DNA of 64,000 nt from an uncultured Aquimarina sp. (GCA_947501475.1 CANMWA010000002.1:1-64000), one strand, 5' to 3'. Shown: positions 16,048 to 24,548, counted from the stretch's first letter. Notes: generated by a model from the sequence alone, not told the origin. Numbers and translations: made by a program.

Positions 16048-16584
16048 ATGAAAAAAATTTTCACATTACTATGTCTCACGACATTTATTTTTACATCCTG
16101 CTCTAATGACGATGATTTTGTTGATACAGATACCATAGGACAGACTATAGACCTCTTAGGGGTGGATTTTAGAGCAGACGGTGACTTTACTATAAATTTT
16201 TCTTTTATTGATAACAATATAGAAGTATTTGACTCTGATGTTATATCGGTATTCCGTCAAGAAGATGTGCTTCAAAATGGTGACCCTGTATGGGAGCCTT
16301 TACCTACTGCAAACTTTTTCTTCTTTAATGATACAACAGGAGCTGTTGAAGGTTTTTTGAATTATCGATATAATTTTACTCTTGATGATGTAGATATTAT
16401 ATTAAGTTTTGATGTTCCAGACGCTAGTCTTGTTGGAGCAGAATTTACAGATAATCAAGTATTCAGGATTGTAGTAGTTCCTTCAGCTTTTGCACAAGAA
16501 AACAAAATTGATATTACCAACTACAAAGCTTTAGTTTCTGCACTTAATTTAAATACAGAAAATATACCGACAGTAACATTTTAA
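16048..16584 (+). CDS. Small lipoprotein of unknown function
   Basis: The 178-residue protein starts with a lipoprotein signal (FTSC, Cys18, followed by SNDDD, the acidic sorting signal typical of Bacteroidetes surface lipoproteins). The mature part is rich in Asp, Phe and Thr, with alternating beta-strand-like runs (FTINFSFIDNNIEVF, RYNFTLDDVDIILSF). No domain is recognised. It lies 30 bp after the second msrB on the same strand and may belong to that operon, ended by a hairpin at 16608. Confidence 0.6.
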   Translation: MKKIFTLLCLTTFIFTSCSNDDDFVDTDTIGQTIDLLGVDFRADGDFTINFSFIDNNIEVFDSDVISVFRQEDVLQNGDPVWEPLPTANFFFFNDTTGAVEGFLNYRYNFTLDDVDIILSFDVPDASLVGAEFTDNQVFRIVVVPSAFAQENKIDITNYKALVSALNLNTENIPTVTF

Positions 16585-16607
16585 TAGTACAGTTAATACC
16601 ATAATAC

Positions 16608-16636
16608 AAAACACGATCAATTGATCGTGTTTTTTG
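16608..16636 (+). terminator. Terminator after the msrB-lipoprotein unit
   Basis: A perfect palindrome (16611-16630, ACACGATCAA and its complement) with an A run on the left and TTTTTT on the right. Confidence 0.8.
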
Positions 16637-16703
16637 TTTTTACACATCCAAAACGATTTCTTAGCGAATCCTTAATTCCTTTTTTGGTTCGCCGAATTAT
16701 CCT

Positions 16704-16711
16704 TAAATTCG
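16704..16711 (+). promoter_or_regulatory. Probable -7 box of lpdA
   Basis: TAAATTCG resembles the flavobacterial -7 box TAnnTTTG with one change (TTCG), the same variant seen before gcvT. TTG at 16684-16686 may serve as the -33 element with a 17-bp spacer. The start codon is 22 bp downstream. Confidence 0.35.
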
Positions 16712-16733
16712 TGACTTCAAAAAATCGACATTT

Positions 16734-18125
16734 ATGAGCACATATGATATCATCGTTTTGGGGAGCGGTCCTGGGGGTTACGTTACTGCCATCAGAGCTT
16801 CTCAATTAGGTTTTAAAACCGCAATAGTAGAAAAAGAAAGCCTAGGAGGTGTATGCTTAAATTGGGGATGCATCCCTACCAAAGCATTACTTAAAAGCGC
16901 ACAAGTATTTGAATACCTAAAGCATGCTTCAGATTATGGGCTTACAATAGAGAAATTTGATAAAGATTTTGATGCAGTAGTAAAAAGAAGTCGCGGTGTA
17001 GCAGAAGGAATGAGCAAAGGAGTTCAGTTTCTAATGAAGAAAAACAAAATCGATGTTATTGAAGGCTTTGGAAAACTAAAAAGTAATACTCAAGTTACTG
17101 TAACTTCTGCAGGTGATAAATCTACAGATTATGAAGCCAAGCATATTATCATTGCTACAGGAGCTAGATCTAGAGAGCTACCTAACCTTCCTCAAGATGG
17201 TAAAAAAGTAATCGGATACCGAGAAGCCATGACTTTATCCTCACAACCCAAAAAAATGATCGTTGTAGGTTCTGGGGCTATTGGTGTAGAGTTTGCTCAT
17301 TTTTATAATGCAATGGGTACAGAAGTAACTATTGTAGAGTTTTTACCCAACTTAGTACCCTTAGAAGACGAAGAGGTTTCTAAACAATTTGAGCGTAACT
17401 TTAAGAAATCTGGAATTAAAGTAATGACCAACTCTTCTGTAGAAAGTGTAGATACTAGTGGTAACGGAGTTAAAGCTACCGTAAAAACTAAAAAAGGAGA
17501 AGAAATTTTGGAAGCTGATATTGTTTTATCTGCTGTCGGAATTAAAACTAATATTGAGAATATTGGTTTAGAAGAATTAGGAATCGCTACAGATAGAGAT
17601 AAAATCGTTGTAAACGATTGGTATCAAACAAATATTCCTGGGATATATGCAATAGGCGATGTGGTTCATGGTCCTGCCTTGGCTCATGTTGCTTCTGCAG
17701 AAGGAATTACTTGTGTAGAAAAAATAGCAGGAATACATACTGAATCTATTGATTATGGTAATATCCCTGGCTGTACATATGCGTCTCCCGAAATTGCTAG
17801 TGTTGGTATGACCGAAAAACAAGCTAAAGAAGCAGGTTACGAGCTTAAAATTGGTAAATTTCCTTTTTCAGCTTCAGGTAAAGCCAGTGCTGCGGGTACA
17901 AAAGATGGTTTTGTAAAGGTAATTTTTGATGCAAAATATGGAGAATGGCTTGGATGCCATATGATTGGTGCCGGAGTAACTGATATGATTGCAGAAGCTG
18001 TATTAGGAAGAAAACTTGAAACCACAGGTCACGAGGTATTAAAAACCATACACCCACATCCAACAATGAGTGAAGCAGTTATGGAAGCTGTGGCCGATGC
18101 CTATGGTGAAGTAATTCACTTATAA
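16734..18125 (+). CDS. lpdA: Dihydrolipoyl dehydrogenase (E3)
   Basis: The 463-residue flavoprotein has an FAD-binding start (IIVLGSGPGGYVTAIRA), the redox-active disulfide GGVCLNWGCIPTKALL, an NAD-binding GSGAIGVEFAHFY near 178, the second FAD motif GIYAIGDVVHGPALAHVA near 305 and the C-terminal His-Pro-His-Pro-Thr (HPHPT) with the general-base histidine. It reoxidises dihydrolipoamide in the 2-oxoacid dehydrogenase complexes and the glycine cleavage system. Length is standard. gcvT lies elsewhere in this window, but no E1/E2 gene is adjacent. A 40-bp palindromic terminator follows. Confidence 0.95.
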   Translation: MSTYDIIVLGSGPGGYVTAIRASQLGFKTAIVEKESLGGVCLNWGCIPTKALLKSAQVFEYLKHASDYGLTIEKFDKDFDAVVKRSRGVAEGMSKGVQFLMKKNKIDVIEGFGKLKSNTQVTVTSAGDKSTDYEAKHIIIATGARSRELPNLPQDGKKVIGYREAMTLSSQPKKMIVVGSGAIGVEFAHFYNAMGTEVTIVEFLPNLVPLEDEEVSKQFERNFKKSGIKVMTNSSVESVDTSGNGVKATVKTKKGEEILEADIVLSAVGIKTNIENIGLEELGIATDRDKIVVNDWYQTNIPGIYAIGDVVHGPALAHVASAEGITCVEKIAGIHTESIDYGNIPGCTYASPEIASVGMTEKQAKEAGYELKIGKFPFSASGKASAAGTKDGFVKVIFDAKYGEWLGCHMIGAGVTDMIAEAVLGRKLETTGHEVLKTIHPHPTMSEAVMEAVADAYGEVIHL

Positions 18126-18160
18126 AAGAAAAGTTATATTACCTTATAACACGGTAAAGA

Positions 18161-18200
18161 ATCAAACCCCAAAGATTTTTAAAAATCTTTGGGGTTTGAT
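18161..18200. terminator. 40-bp perfect palindrome, bidirectional terminator
   Basis: Arms of 20 bases meet without a loop: the left arm is ATCAAACCCCAAAGATTTTT and the right arm is its exact complement. It lies between the convergent lpdA and ATP-pyrophosphatase genes. On each strand the stem base carries an A/T-rich flank. Confidence 0.7.
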
Positions 18201-18215
18201 TATGAATCATAAATA

Positions 18216-18944
18216 CTATTTCGGAATTAAATCGCAATACCAAAATGCCGTATCCCACTGCTGATCTTCTTCATCAGTAAAACAATTATCATCTTGTTTT
18301 TTTGAAGGCTCATAACCACGAAGTACCTTCTCTCCTATTTCAAAGTGAATTGGATCTTTAAATATTGGTCCATCAAAAACAAAAGTATGAAATTCACCAT
18401 TTTCACCGCAAGGGTCTACATTTACAGGTAAATCATCCAAAAATTGATGATCTAAAACCCTACCACAAAAAGATTCATCTAAATATTTTGCATTTACGCA
18501 TACTGTAATCGCTTTAAAACCTAAATCCAGAAATTCAAGTAGTAATTCTTTAGTATTACGTTTCCAGAGAGGAAAAACTCCTTGAATACCAACTTTTTTC
18601 AATTGATCTTCTCGATAAGTTCTTAAATCTTCCAAAAAAATATCTCCAAAAACACAATGAGAATACCCTTCAGTTTTTAATCCAGTTACATTATTTTTCA
18701 TGGTTTGATTATACAAATCCATAGATACTTGAGCTGGAAGTTTTATTTTTTGTAATGGGATATTAAGTTTAGCTACCTGTTGATCTAATAGTTCTTCTCG
18801 TAAACCATGCATAGAAACACGCTGATAGTCCTGATTAACAGTAGTGATCAGTTTAGAAATATTATAATCTTTTTGTTTGAGTATATAATATAGTGCCAGA
18901 GAAGAATCTTTACCACTACTCCAATTAAAATATGTCTTGTGCAT
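18216..18944 (-). CDS. Diphthine-ammonia ligase-like ATP pyrophosphatase (DUF71 family)
   Basis: The 242-residue protein begins with the PP-loop YFNWSSGKDSSLALYY of the adenine nucleotide alpha-hydrolase superfamily, followed by SMHGLREELLDQQ and later GVFPLWKRNTKELL and DPCGENGEFHTFVFDGP, which are signatures of the DUF71/Dph6 family. In eukaryotes and archaea this family amidates diphthine; bacteria lack diphthamide, so the bacterial role is unknown, perhaps an amide-forming ATP-dependent reaction. Its ATG overlaps the aroQ stop (TAATG), so it is translated as part of that operon. Confidence 0.85.
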   Translation of the reverse strand: MHKTYFNWSSGKDSSLALYYILKQKDYNISKLITTVNQDYQRVSMHGLREELLDQQVAKLNIPLQKIKLPAQVSMDLYNQTMKNNVTGLKTEGYSHCVFGDIFLEDLRTYREDQLKKVGIQGVFPLWKRNTKELLLEFLDLGFKAITVCVNAKYLDESFCGRVLDHQFLDDLPVNVDPCGENGEFHTFVFDGPIFKDPIHFEIGEKVLRGYEPSKKQDDNCFTDEEDQQWDTAFWYCDLIPK

Positions 18945-19363
18945 TATGAAGCTATAAAATATTGTATGGCCAGCACATAACTTTGCAAGCCAAAACCAAG
19001 AATTACTCCTTTGGCATTTGGTGATATATAGGATTGGTGCCTAAACTCTTCTCTTCCAAAAGTATTTGAAATATGTACTTCTATAACAGGAGTACCTATT
19101 GCTTTTATGGCGTCACCAATACCAATTGATGTATGTGTGTATGCTCCTGCGTTTAAGATAACTCCATCATACTCATCATCTGCTTCTTGTATTTTTGTTA
19201 TGATTTCTCCTTCTATATTAGATTGAAAATAAGACAATTGAGTTTTAGAAAAGTCAGATTGTAGTTTTCCAAAAAAATCTTCAAAAGTTTGAGTACCATA
19301 TACTCCTGGCTCTCTTTTACCAAGAAGGTTTAAATTAGGTCCGTTTATTATTAAAATTTTCAT
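18944..19363 (-). CDS. aroQ: Type II 3-dehydroquinate dehydratase
   Basis: The 139-residue protein is a standard-length type II dehydroquinase: MKILIINGPNLNLLGKREPGVYG with the catalytic Arg/Tyr loop, YFQSNIEGEIITKIQEA, LNAGAYTHTSIGIGDAI, and VIEVHISNTFGREEFRHQSYISP. It removes water from 3-dehydroquinate in the cytoplasm, the third step of the shikimate pathway; aroC, the last step, is also in this window at 54666. It overlaps the barrel gene upstream by 4 bp (ATGA) and the next gene by 1 bp, so all three are tightly coupled. Confidence 0.95.
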   Translation of the reverse strand: MKILIINGPNLNLLGKREPGVYGTQTFEDFFGKLQSDFSKTQLSYFQSNIEGEIITKIQEADDEYDGVILNAGAYTHTSIGIGDAIKAIGTPVIEVHISNTFGREEFRHQSYISPNAKGVILGFGLQSYVLAIQYFIAS

Positions 19364-19992
19364 TCTTGTCCGGCTGGTTCTTGTCTACGATTATTTTTTG
19401 TTTTGAATAAATAGCCCACTGATAATTGAAACAATGAGGTATTATTAGATATATCAACACCATCGATATCGTTTATATTACTTAACCCTAAAGTATAATG
19501 TAATTGAAAAAACAATCCACTTTCTGCCTTATACCCTGTACCAAATACCCATCCAAAATCAAAGCTATTAAACGAATCAAAAAAATCATCAGGGGTATCT
19601 TCTGCAGATCCAGATACACTTGCCAAATTTGCAAACCTTGGGCCAGTTTCTAAGCTAAACCGTGGTGTAAAATAATATTTGGCAATTATAGGTAGGGCTA
19701 AATAGTTTAAACTAACTTCATTTTCGACACCTGCTTCATCTATTTTATATCCCTGGGCAGAATATAAAACCTCTGCTTGTACAAAAAATCGTTGCGTTAC
19801 AGGAAATTCTACAACTGCACCCAGATGCATACGAATTCGTGCATCACTGTTCTCTATATCTCCCGTGATATTGGCATAATTAAGACCAGCTTTAAAACCC
19901 GCACGAGTATATAAGGGATCTTCATCTTGGGCTTTTAGCATAGCTACATTAGCCAGCAATAAAATAAACAGAATACCTATTTTTTTTTTCAT
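19360..19992 (-). CDS. Outer membrane beta-barrel protein, PorT-like
   Basis: The 210-residue protein has a signal peptide (cleavage after LKAQ, about residue 21) and a series of amphipathic strands ending in LFQLSVGYLFK, typical of the 8-stranded PorT/OmpW-like barrels of Bacteroidetes. The start RAGFKAGLNYANITGD and the SAQGYK and LALPIIAKYYF phrases match its paralogue at 20094. Function is unknown. The C-terminus extends past the barrel by 14 polar residues (KTKNNRRQEPAGQE), perhaps because the gene has become fused by overlap to aroQ. A TAnnTTTG-type box lies 20 bp upstream. Confidence 0.85.
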   Translation of the reverse strand: MKKKIGILFILLLANVAMLKAQDEDPLYTRAGFKAGLNYANITGDIENSDARIRMHLGAVVEFPVTQRFFVQAEVLYSAQGYKIDEAGVENEVSLNYLALPIIAKYYFTPRFSLETGPRFANLASVSGSAEDTPDDFFDSFNSFDFGWVFGTGYKAESGLFFQLHYTLGLSNINDIDGVDISNNTSLFQLSVGYLFKTKNNRRQEPAGQE

Positions 19993-20011
19993 AATAAACT
20001 ATATAACTACC

Positions 20012-20019
20012 CAAAAGTA
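20012..20019 (-). promoter_or_regulatory. Probable -7 box of the barrel-aroQ operon
   Basis: The minus strand reads TACTTTTG, an exact TAnnTTTG, 20 bp before the start codon of the barrel gene. No clear -33 element is present. Confidence 0.4.
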
Positions 20020-20040
20020 GTTTTTATTTTTGAATGAATA

Positions 20041-20071
20041 AAAAAAGCGCTCACCAAAGTGAACGCTTTTT
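20041..20071 (-). terminator. Terminator of the second barrel gene
   Basis: AAAAAGCG..TCAC pairs with GTGA..CGCTTTTT around CAAA, with one internal mismatch. It lies 23 bp beyond the stop codon of the gene at 20094 on the minus strand. Confidence 0.75.
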
Positions 20072-20093
20072 AAAATATTATTATGATACCTTC

Positions 20094-20741
20094 TTAGAAC
20101 TTGTATCCAACAGATAATTGGATTACAGAGTTTTGATTTTTAAATTCAATATCTCCAGCTTCAAAATCAACATCATTAACATCAGATAAACCAATATTAT
20201 AACGAGCATCAAAGAAAATACCAGCTTCTAATTGATATCCTAAACCAACGTTAAGGCCAAAATCAATACCATTAATATTCTTATCAATATCCTCATCAAA
20301 TGTTGTTATTTCTCCATCATCATTATCTTCGCCTTCAGATTTAGCAGATAATAAAAATCCGATCTGTGGACCAGCTTGAATACTAAATCCTTGAGCAATA
20401 TAATACTTAGCCATTAAAGGAAGATTCAAATAGTTTAGTTTAGTTGTTTGCTCAGTTGAAAAAGTAAAGAATTCGTTACTCTCAGCAAATTCAGTTTTAA
20501 ATCCTTGTGCAGAATAAACTAATTCTGGAGCAAACGCAAATTTCTCACCAAGTGGGATTTCTACAACAGCTCCAATATGGAAGCTTGTTCTTGAATCTGT
20601 GTCAATTTCACCAAAAAGTTTATCACCCGAAATGTTAGAAAGGTTTAAACCAGCTTTGGCTCCAAATCTAATGGATTCTTCTTGTGCAGTGGCAACTATA
20701 CTAAAAGAAGCTAATACTGCGAATACTAAAAGTTTTTTCAT
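20094..20741 (-). CDS. Outer membrane beta-barrel protein, PorT-like
   Basis: The 215-residue protein has a signal peptide (cleavage near ATAQ, residue 19) and an amphipathic beta-barrel ending in VIQLSVGYKF with the terminal Phe expected for outer membrane insertion. It is a paralogue of the barrel at 19360: both share GAVVE.P at strand 2, L.YSAQG.K, LNYL.LP..AKYY and GL...NDVD. It has its own terminator and its own -7-like box, so it is a separate transcription unit from the barrel-aroQ operon. No function is assigned. Confidence 0.85.
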   Translation of the reverse strand: MKKLLVFAVLASFSIVATAQEESIRFGAKAGLNLSNISGDKLFGEIDTDSRTSFHIGAVVEIPLGEKFAFAPELVYSAQGFKTEFAESNEFFTFSTEQTTKLNYLNLPLMAKYYIAQGFSIQAGPQIGFLLSAKSEGEDNDDGEITTFDEDIDKNINGIDFGLNVGLGYQLEAGIFFDARYNIGLSDVNDVDFEAGDIEFKNQNSVIQLSVGYKF

Positions 20742-21060
20742 AATTATGATTGATTTAAAAATTTAACGACAAAACTATGCTTTTTATCGATAAAACTAAA
20801 TTTTAACTCTTTTTTTTGCGGATTATTTAGCACAAAAAACAATAAGACACTGTATACCAAGTGATTATGTTTGAATATGAAAAATAACAAAAAAATCATC
20901 GAATAAAAATCTATAGATTTTTATAATACCTACATAAATTACCAATAAGAAAAATCGATGAAATAAATTAAATAGTCGATTAACTGTTATTTTTAGATTT
21001 TTTTAACTTTTTGTACAAGTAAATTATATAGTTTAGCCCCAACTTAAACAAACAATTATT
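20742..21060. other. Intergenic region between diverging barrel genes
   Basis: This 319-bp region holds promoters for two outer membrane barrels and no gene. On the minus strand TAGTTTTG (20770-20777) fits the -7 consensus of the left gene. In the middle there is a perfect 22-bp palindrome (20903-20924, 11-base arms ATAAAAATCTA) that could bind a regulator or act as a transcription barrier between the two promoters. Confidence 0.45.
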
Positions 21061-21660
21061 ATGAAAAAATTAATGTTGACTGCACTTGCAGTTGTAAGTT
21101 TTATGTTTGCTAACGCCCAAGATGGTGGTGATAGTAGCGAAGGATATGCAAATGGTGATATTTTTATTTCTGGTTCTTTTGGATATAACTCAGAAACCGA
21201 AGGAGATCGTAAAAACAATACTTTTGCGATTAATCCAAGACTTGGTTTTTTTGTTGCTGACAATATTGCAGTTGGAGGTAAAATTGGTTATCAGAGTACA
21301 AATATAGAACCTGTAGGAGGAGCTGAAACAAAAATTAATGGTTTCACTATAGGTGCATTTGGTAGATATTATTTTACTCCTGCTAATAAATTCTCTGTTT
21401 ATGGAGAATTTGGAGTAGATTACGTTACTGCAAATGTTGATGATGGTACAGACCCAGACGTTAAATCTAATGGATTTAATGTAGGTGGTGGACCTGGTGT
21501 TAGTTACTTCTTAAGTAGTAATTTTGCATTAGAAGCAACATGGGGAGTATTACAATATAGAACAATAAAACCAGATTTTGACGGAGCAGAATCACAAGAT
21601 AATTTTGATTTTGGAGTTAACCTTGATGATATTAACCTTGGTTTAGTATACAAGTTCTAA
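21061..21660 (+). CDS. Outer membrane beta-barrel protein
   Basis: The 199-residue protein has a classic signal peptide (MKKLMLTALAVVSFMFANAQ) and an OmpX/OmpW-like barrel of about 8 strands, with periodic Gly and aromatic residues (GRYYFTPANKFSVYGEFG, NVGGGPGVSYFLSSNFALEATWG) and the terminal signature LNLGLVYKF-like end (INLGLVYKF). It is probably a small structural or adhesive outer membrane protein; the exact role is unknown. Single gene with its own terminator. Confidence 0.85.
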   Translation: MKKLMLTALAVVSFMFANAQDGGDSSEGYANGDIFISGSFGYNSETEGDRKNNTFAINPRLGFFVADNIAVGGKIGYQSTNIEPVGGAETKINGFTIGAFGRYYFTPANKFSVYGEFGVDYVTANVDDGTDPDVKSNGFNVGGGPGVSYFLSSNFALEATWGVLQYRTIKPDFDGAESQDNFDFGVNLDDINLGLVYKF

Positions 21661-21683
21661 GAGAATAGTAAATTATAATATGT

Positions 21684-21717
21684 AAAACCGTTCCATTTAT
21701 TTTGGAGCGGTTTTTCT
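21684..21717 (+). terminator. Rho-independent terminator
   Basis: AAAACCGTTCCA pairs (with one G-T pair) with TGGAGCGGTTTT around a 7-base loop, followed by a T-rich tract. Confidence 0.85.
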
Positions 21718-21761
21718 TTTTATATCTTAGTACTGTAGATTAATCATTAAAAAATAAATGT

Positions 21762-22658
21762 GTGAAATGGAATCATGCAATAAAAGATTACCAACATTAT
21801 TTAAGAATTGAAAGAGGACTCTCTGAAAATTCGATCGTAAACTATTCTCTAGATATAAAAAGGTTATTAAATTTCCTTGAAAAGAATGAGATCACTATTA
21901 CACCTTTGTCTATCGAAAAAGAAATACTTCAACAGTTTGTATTTGAAACAGCAAAATTAGTCAATGCGCGTTCGCAATCAAGAATCATTTCTGGGTTAAA
22001 AAGCTTTTTTAACTATCTGGTTTTTGAAGATTATAGAGAAACTAATCCTATGGAGCTTATCGATTCTCCAAAGATTGGTAGAAAATTACCTGATACCCTA
22101 TCTGTAGAAGAAATCGATCAAATTATTGCCCAAATAGATTTAAGTACTCCCGAAGGTGAACGCAATCGCGCTATTGTTGAAACATTATATGCTTGTGGAT
22201 TACGGGTTAGTGAATTAATAGAACTTAAGTTATCAGATTTATTTTTTGACGAAGGATATATAAATGTGATAGGAAAAGGTGGTAAACAACGATTTGTTCC
22301 TATTGGTGAAAGCACACAAAAATATATAACAATATATACAGATGAGATAAGAAATCATTTGGATATCAAGAATGGACATGAAGATACCCTATTTTTGAAC
22401 AGAAGAGGAAAACAGCTTACCAGAGCAATGATCTTTACTATAGTAAAACGCTTGGTTGAAAAAGCTGGTATTCACAAACAGGTAAGTCCGCATACATTTA
22501 GGCATTCTTTTGCTACTCACTTATTAGAAAATGGAGCAGATCTTAGAGCTATTCAGCTTATGTTAGGTCATGAAAGTATTACAACTACAGAAATATATAT
22601 GCATGTTGATAGAAGTCATTTAAAAGAGGTTATACACAATTTTCATCCTAGACGATAG
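21762..22658 (+). CDS. xerD: Site-specific tyrosine recombinase XerD
   Basis: The 298-residue protein matches XerD in length and layout: an N-terminal SAM-like core-binding domain (DYQHYLRIERGLSENSIVNYSLDIKRLLNFL) and a catalytic domain with Arg in ACGLRVSEL, Lys in GKGGKQRFVPIG, the HTFRHSFATHLL box, GHESITTTEIYMHV and its Tyr nucleophile. With XerC it resolves chromosome dimers at dif during division. Translation begins at GTG (21762): the closest ATG, at 21758, is out of frame. No dif-like site was recognised here. It sits opposite aroQ across the barrel genes. Confidence 0.92.
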   Translation: MKWNHAIKDYQHYLRIERGLSENSIVNYSLDIKRLLNFLEKNEITITPLSIEKEILQQFVFETAKLVNARSQSRIISGLKSFFNYLVFEDYRETNPMELIDSPKIGRKLPDTLSVEEIDQIIAQIDLSTPEGERNRAIVETLYACGLRVSELIELKLSDLFFDEGYINVIGKGGKQRFVPIGESTQKYITIYTDEIRNHLDIKNGHEDTLFLNRRGKQLTRAMIFTIVKRLVEKAGIHKQVSPHTFRHSFATHLLENGADLRAIQLMLGHESITTTEIYMHVDRSHLKEVIHNFHPRR

Positions 22659-22663
22659 AAAAA

Positions 22664-23614
22664 ATGAATACAAAAAGAACATATCTTACTTGTGTAGTAT
22701 TTTTAATATGTTCTATATCATTTTCTCAAAAATTAGATGCCGATGGAGGCATTCTCTTAAAAGCTGAAATTACATTGGGAAATCAAAATCAATGGCTAAA
22801 ACTTGGCATATTTGGGTTTGGAGCATTAAATTATGGTGATTTATCCGTAGAAAGTGGATTATCTTTTGCTTCTTATCAATTTGTAAAACGACATACCATA
22901 AAAATGTCAGGGTTAGCATACAGTTATGAGTTTTTTGCTTTAGGAGGATTGGGTAAAAACAATAACTTGTTAGGGTCATCTATTTCTAACATGAATACGA
23001 GTATTATTTTTAATCCTACTACAAAAGGTAGTTTTAGTGGCCTTGGTTTTGGATTTAGTAAGGATTTTTTACCTAAAACCCTAAAATCATATGGCTTAAA
23101 AAGAGGGGCTTTACTGATGCGATTTAGTAATGCTAATCACAATATCCATTTCTCTTTTTATAATGATTTTAATATCGGTTGGTTTAATGGATCTGGTACT
23201 GATTATGGAGTAACAGGTACATTAGATATAGGGTTTACCAAAATCCAGCAACATAATGAAGTATATCAACTAGGATTAGCAATTGACCTTTTTACACCTA
23301 GGCCAAATTATGGTATCTCCCCAAGAAATAATAGAAACTCAGACGATGGTCGTAAAAATGTATGGTATACCTTACCCCCTTTAAAAGATCTTTTTTATGG
23401 TAACTTATACGGTTATGGTGTATACCAAAGGGATTATTATGCAGTACAAACCAGATTAGGGATAAATAGTCAAAAAATAGGTGCATATATACAAAATACA
23501 TTACATGATGGTATCGGGTTAAATCCACGTTTTCCGTGGCGTGTTGAAGAAAAAGACAAACTATATATTGAAATATCTGGTAATGGAATTATAAATCACA
23601 ATATAGATGATTAG
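22664..23614 (+). CDS. Secreted beta-barrel-like protein, possibly of the polymorphic toxin type 23 (Ntox23) family
   Basis: The 316-residue protein has a signal peptide (cleavage after SFSQ, residue 21) and a body of repeated amphipathic strands with many Gly, Asn, Phe and Tyr. The segment FSFYNDFNIGWFNGSGTDYG, then QLGLAIDLFTPRPNYG, resembles proteins labelled polymorphic toxin type 23 in Bacteroidetes genomes. That label is uncertain and the protein looks more like an exported barrel than a toxin tip; it lacks the long N-terminal delivery region of a real polymorphic toxin. It overlaps the LRR lipoprotein gene by 8 bp and follows xerD by 5 bp, so the three may be cotranscribed. Confidence 0.45.
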   Translation: MNTKRTYLTCVVFLICSISFSQKLDADGGILLKAEITLGNQNQWLKLGIFGFGALNYGDLSVESGLSFASYQFVKRHTIKMSGLAYSYEFFALGGLGKNNNLLGSSISNMNTSIIFNPTTKGSFSGLGFGFSKDFLPKTLKSYGLKRGALLMRFSNANHNIHFSFYNDFNIGWFNGSGTDYGVTGTLDIGFTKIQQHNEVYQLGLAIDLFTPRPNYGISPRNNRNSDDGRKNVWYTLPPLKDLFYGNLYGYGVYQRDYYAVQTRLGINSQKIGAYIQNTLHDGIGLNPRFPWRVEEKDKLYIEISGNGIINHNIDD

Positions 23615-24548
23615 ACATAAGGTTGTATATATCATTTTTACAGTACTATCAAGTATATGTTTTAGTTGTAACACCTATACCAAATTTTATAGTGTTACTT
23701 ATACCTCGGTCTCTGATCATAAAATAGCAGATATTTATAGATTAGATCTGAGCAATCAAAATTTAGATTCATTACCAATAGCTGTAAGTAAATTAACCAC
23801 CTTAAAAATGCTTAATCTAAGCAATAATCCTAATCTAAATTTGGATCTGGCTTTTAAAAAACTAAATCAATGTAAAGATATAGAAGTGTTAATTTTAGAC
23901 AGTCTGAATATTGATAAAATTCCAGCATCTATCATACAATTTACAAGCTTAAAACAACTATCATTAGCCAATAATCCAAAGCTTAATCTTGAGTATACTT
24001 TTGATATTGCATCTGTTCTTCCAATTGAGTATTTAAATTTAAGAGGAAATACAATTGAAAAACTTCCGGAAAATAGTATCAAACTAAAATCAGTTAAGGA
24101 TTTAAATTTATCATTTAATCGTTTGAAGGGTAATAGAAATTATGAATTGATCGCCAAACTTCCTAAACTCTACTCGTTATGGATTGATCATAATGAATTA
24201 GAAGTATTACCTAGCTCAATAGGCGCTATTAATAAAGTTAGATTTCTTTATTTTGATCATAACAAATTAGAAAAACTTCCTGAAGAAATGTCTGCTATGA
24301 GGACTTGGGTAATACACGCAGGTTATAATAATTTTAAAGTATTACCAAAGGTTTTTACAAAAATGCGTTCTTTATTTATGGTACATATCAATAATAACAG
24401 CATTACAGTTATTCCAGAATCCTATACAACCGAAAAATATCCTTTGGCCGGATTAATCTTAGATAACAATCCCATTTCTGAAAATGAAAAAAGAAAAGCA
24501 GCACAGCTTTTTAAAGGGTTCTTTTTACTCTCTTTTGAACAAAAATAA
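23607..24548 (+). CDS. Leucine-rich repeat lipoprotein
   Basis: The 313-residue protein has a lipoprotein signal (ICFSC, Cys21) and about ten leucine-rich repeats of the LxxLxLxxN type from residue 45 to 285 (YRLDLSNQNLDSLP, LKMLNLSNNPNLN, LKQLSLANNPKLN, LYSLWIDHNELEVLPSSIG, VRFLYFDHNKLEKLPEEM). The repeats resemble the typical bacterial/Ras-suppressor class with LP turns. Such proteins bind other proteins or ligands at the cell surface. It overlaps the preceding barrel gene by 8 bp, so the pair likely forms an outer membrane barrel plus surface-exposed lipoprotein unit. Confidence 0.85.
   Translation: MIRHKVVYIIFTVLSSICFSCNTYTKFYSVTYTSVSDHKIADIYRLDLSNQNLDSLPIAVSKLTTLKMLNLSNNPNLNLDLAFKKLNQCKDIEVLILDSLNIDKIPASIIQFTSLKQLSLANNPKLNLEYTFDIASVLPIEYLNLRGNTIEKLPENSIKLKSVKDLNLSFNRLKGNRNYELIAKLPKLYSLWIDHNELEVLPSSIGAINKVRFLYFDHNKLEKLPEEMSAMRTWVIHAGYNNFKVLPKVFTKMRSLFMVHINNNSITVIPESYTTEKYPLAGLILDNNPISENEKRKAAQLFKGFFLLSFEQK

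Noticed and set aside
17577..18066. Several minus-strand frames inside lpdA
   Set aside because: They are shadows of the strongly coding plus strand and have no domain or start context.
21762..22658. XerD as the integrase of a mobile element
   Set aside because: Length, motifs and housekeeping neighbours fit the chromosomal recombinase; no att-like repeats or cargo genes flank it.
22664..23614. Calling this gene a polymorphic toxin with an immunity partner
   Set aside because: There is no delivery domain, no separate toxin tip and the neighbour is an LRR lipoprotein, not an immunity protein.
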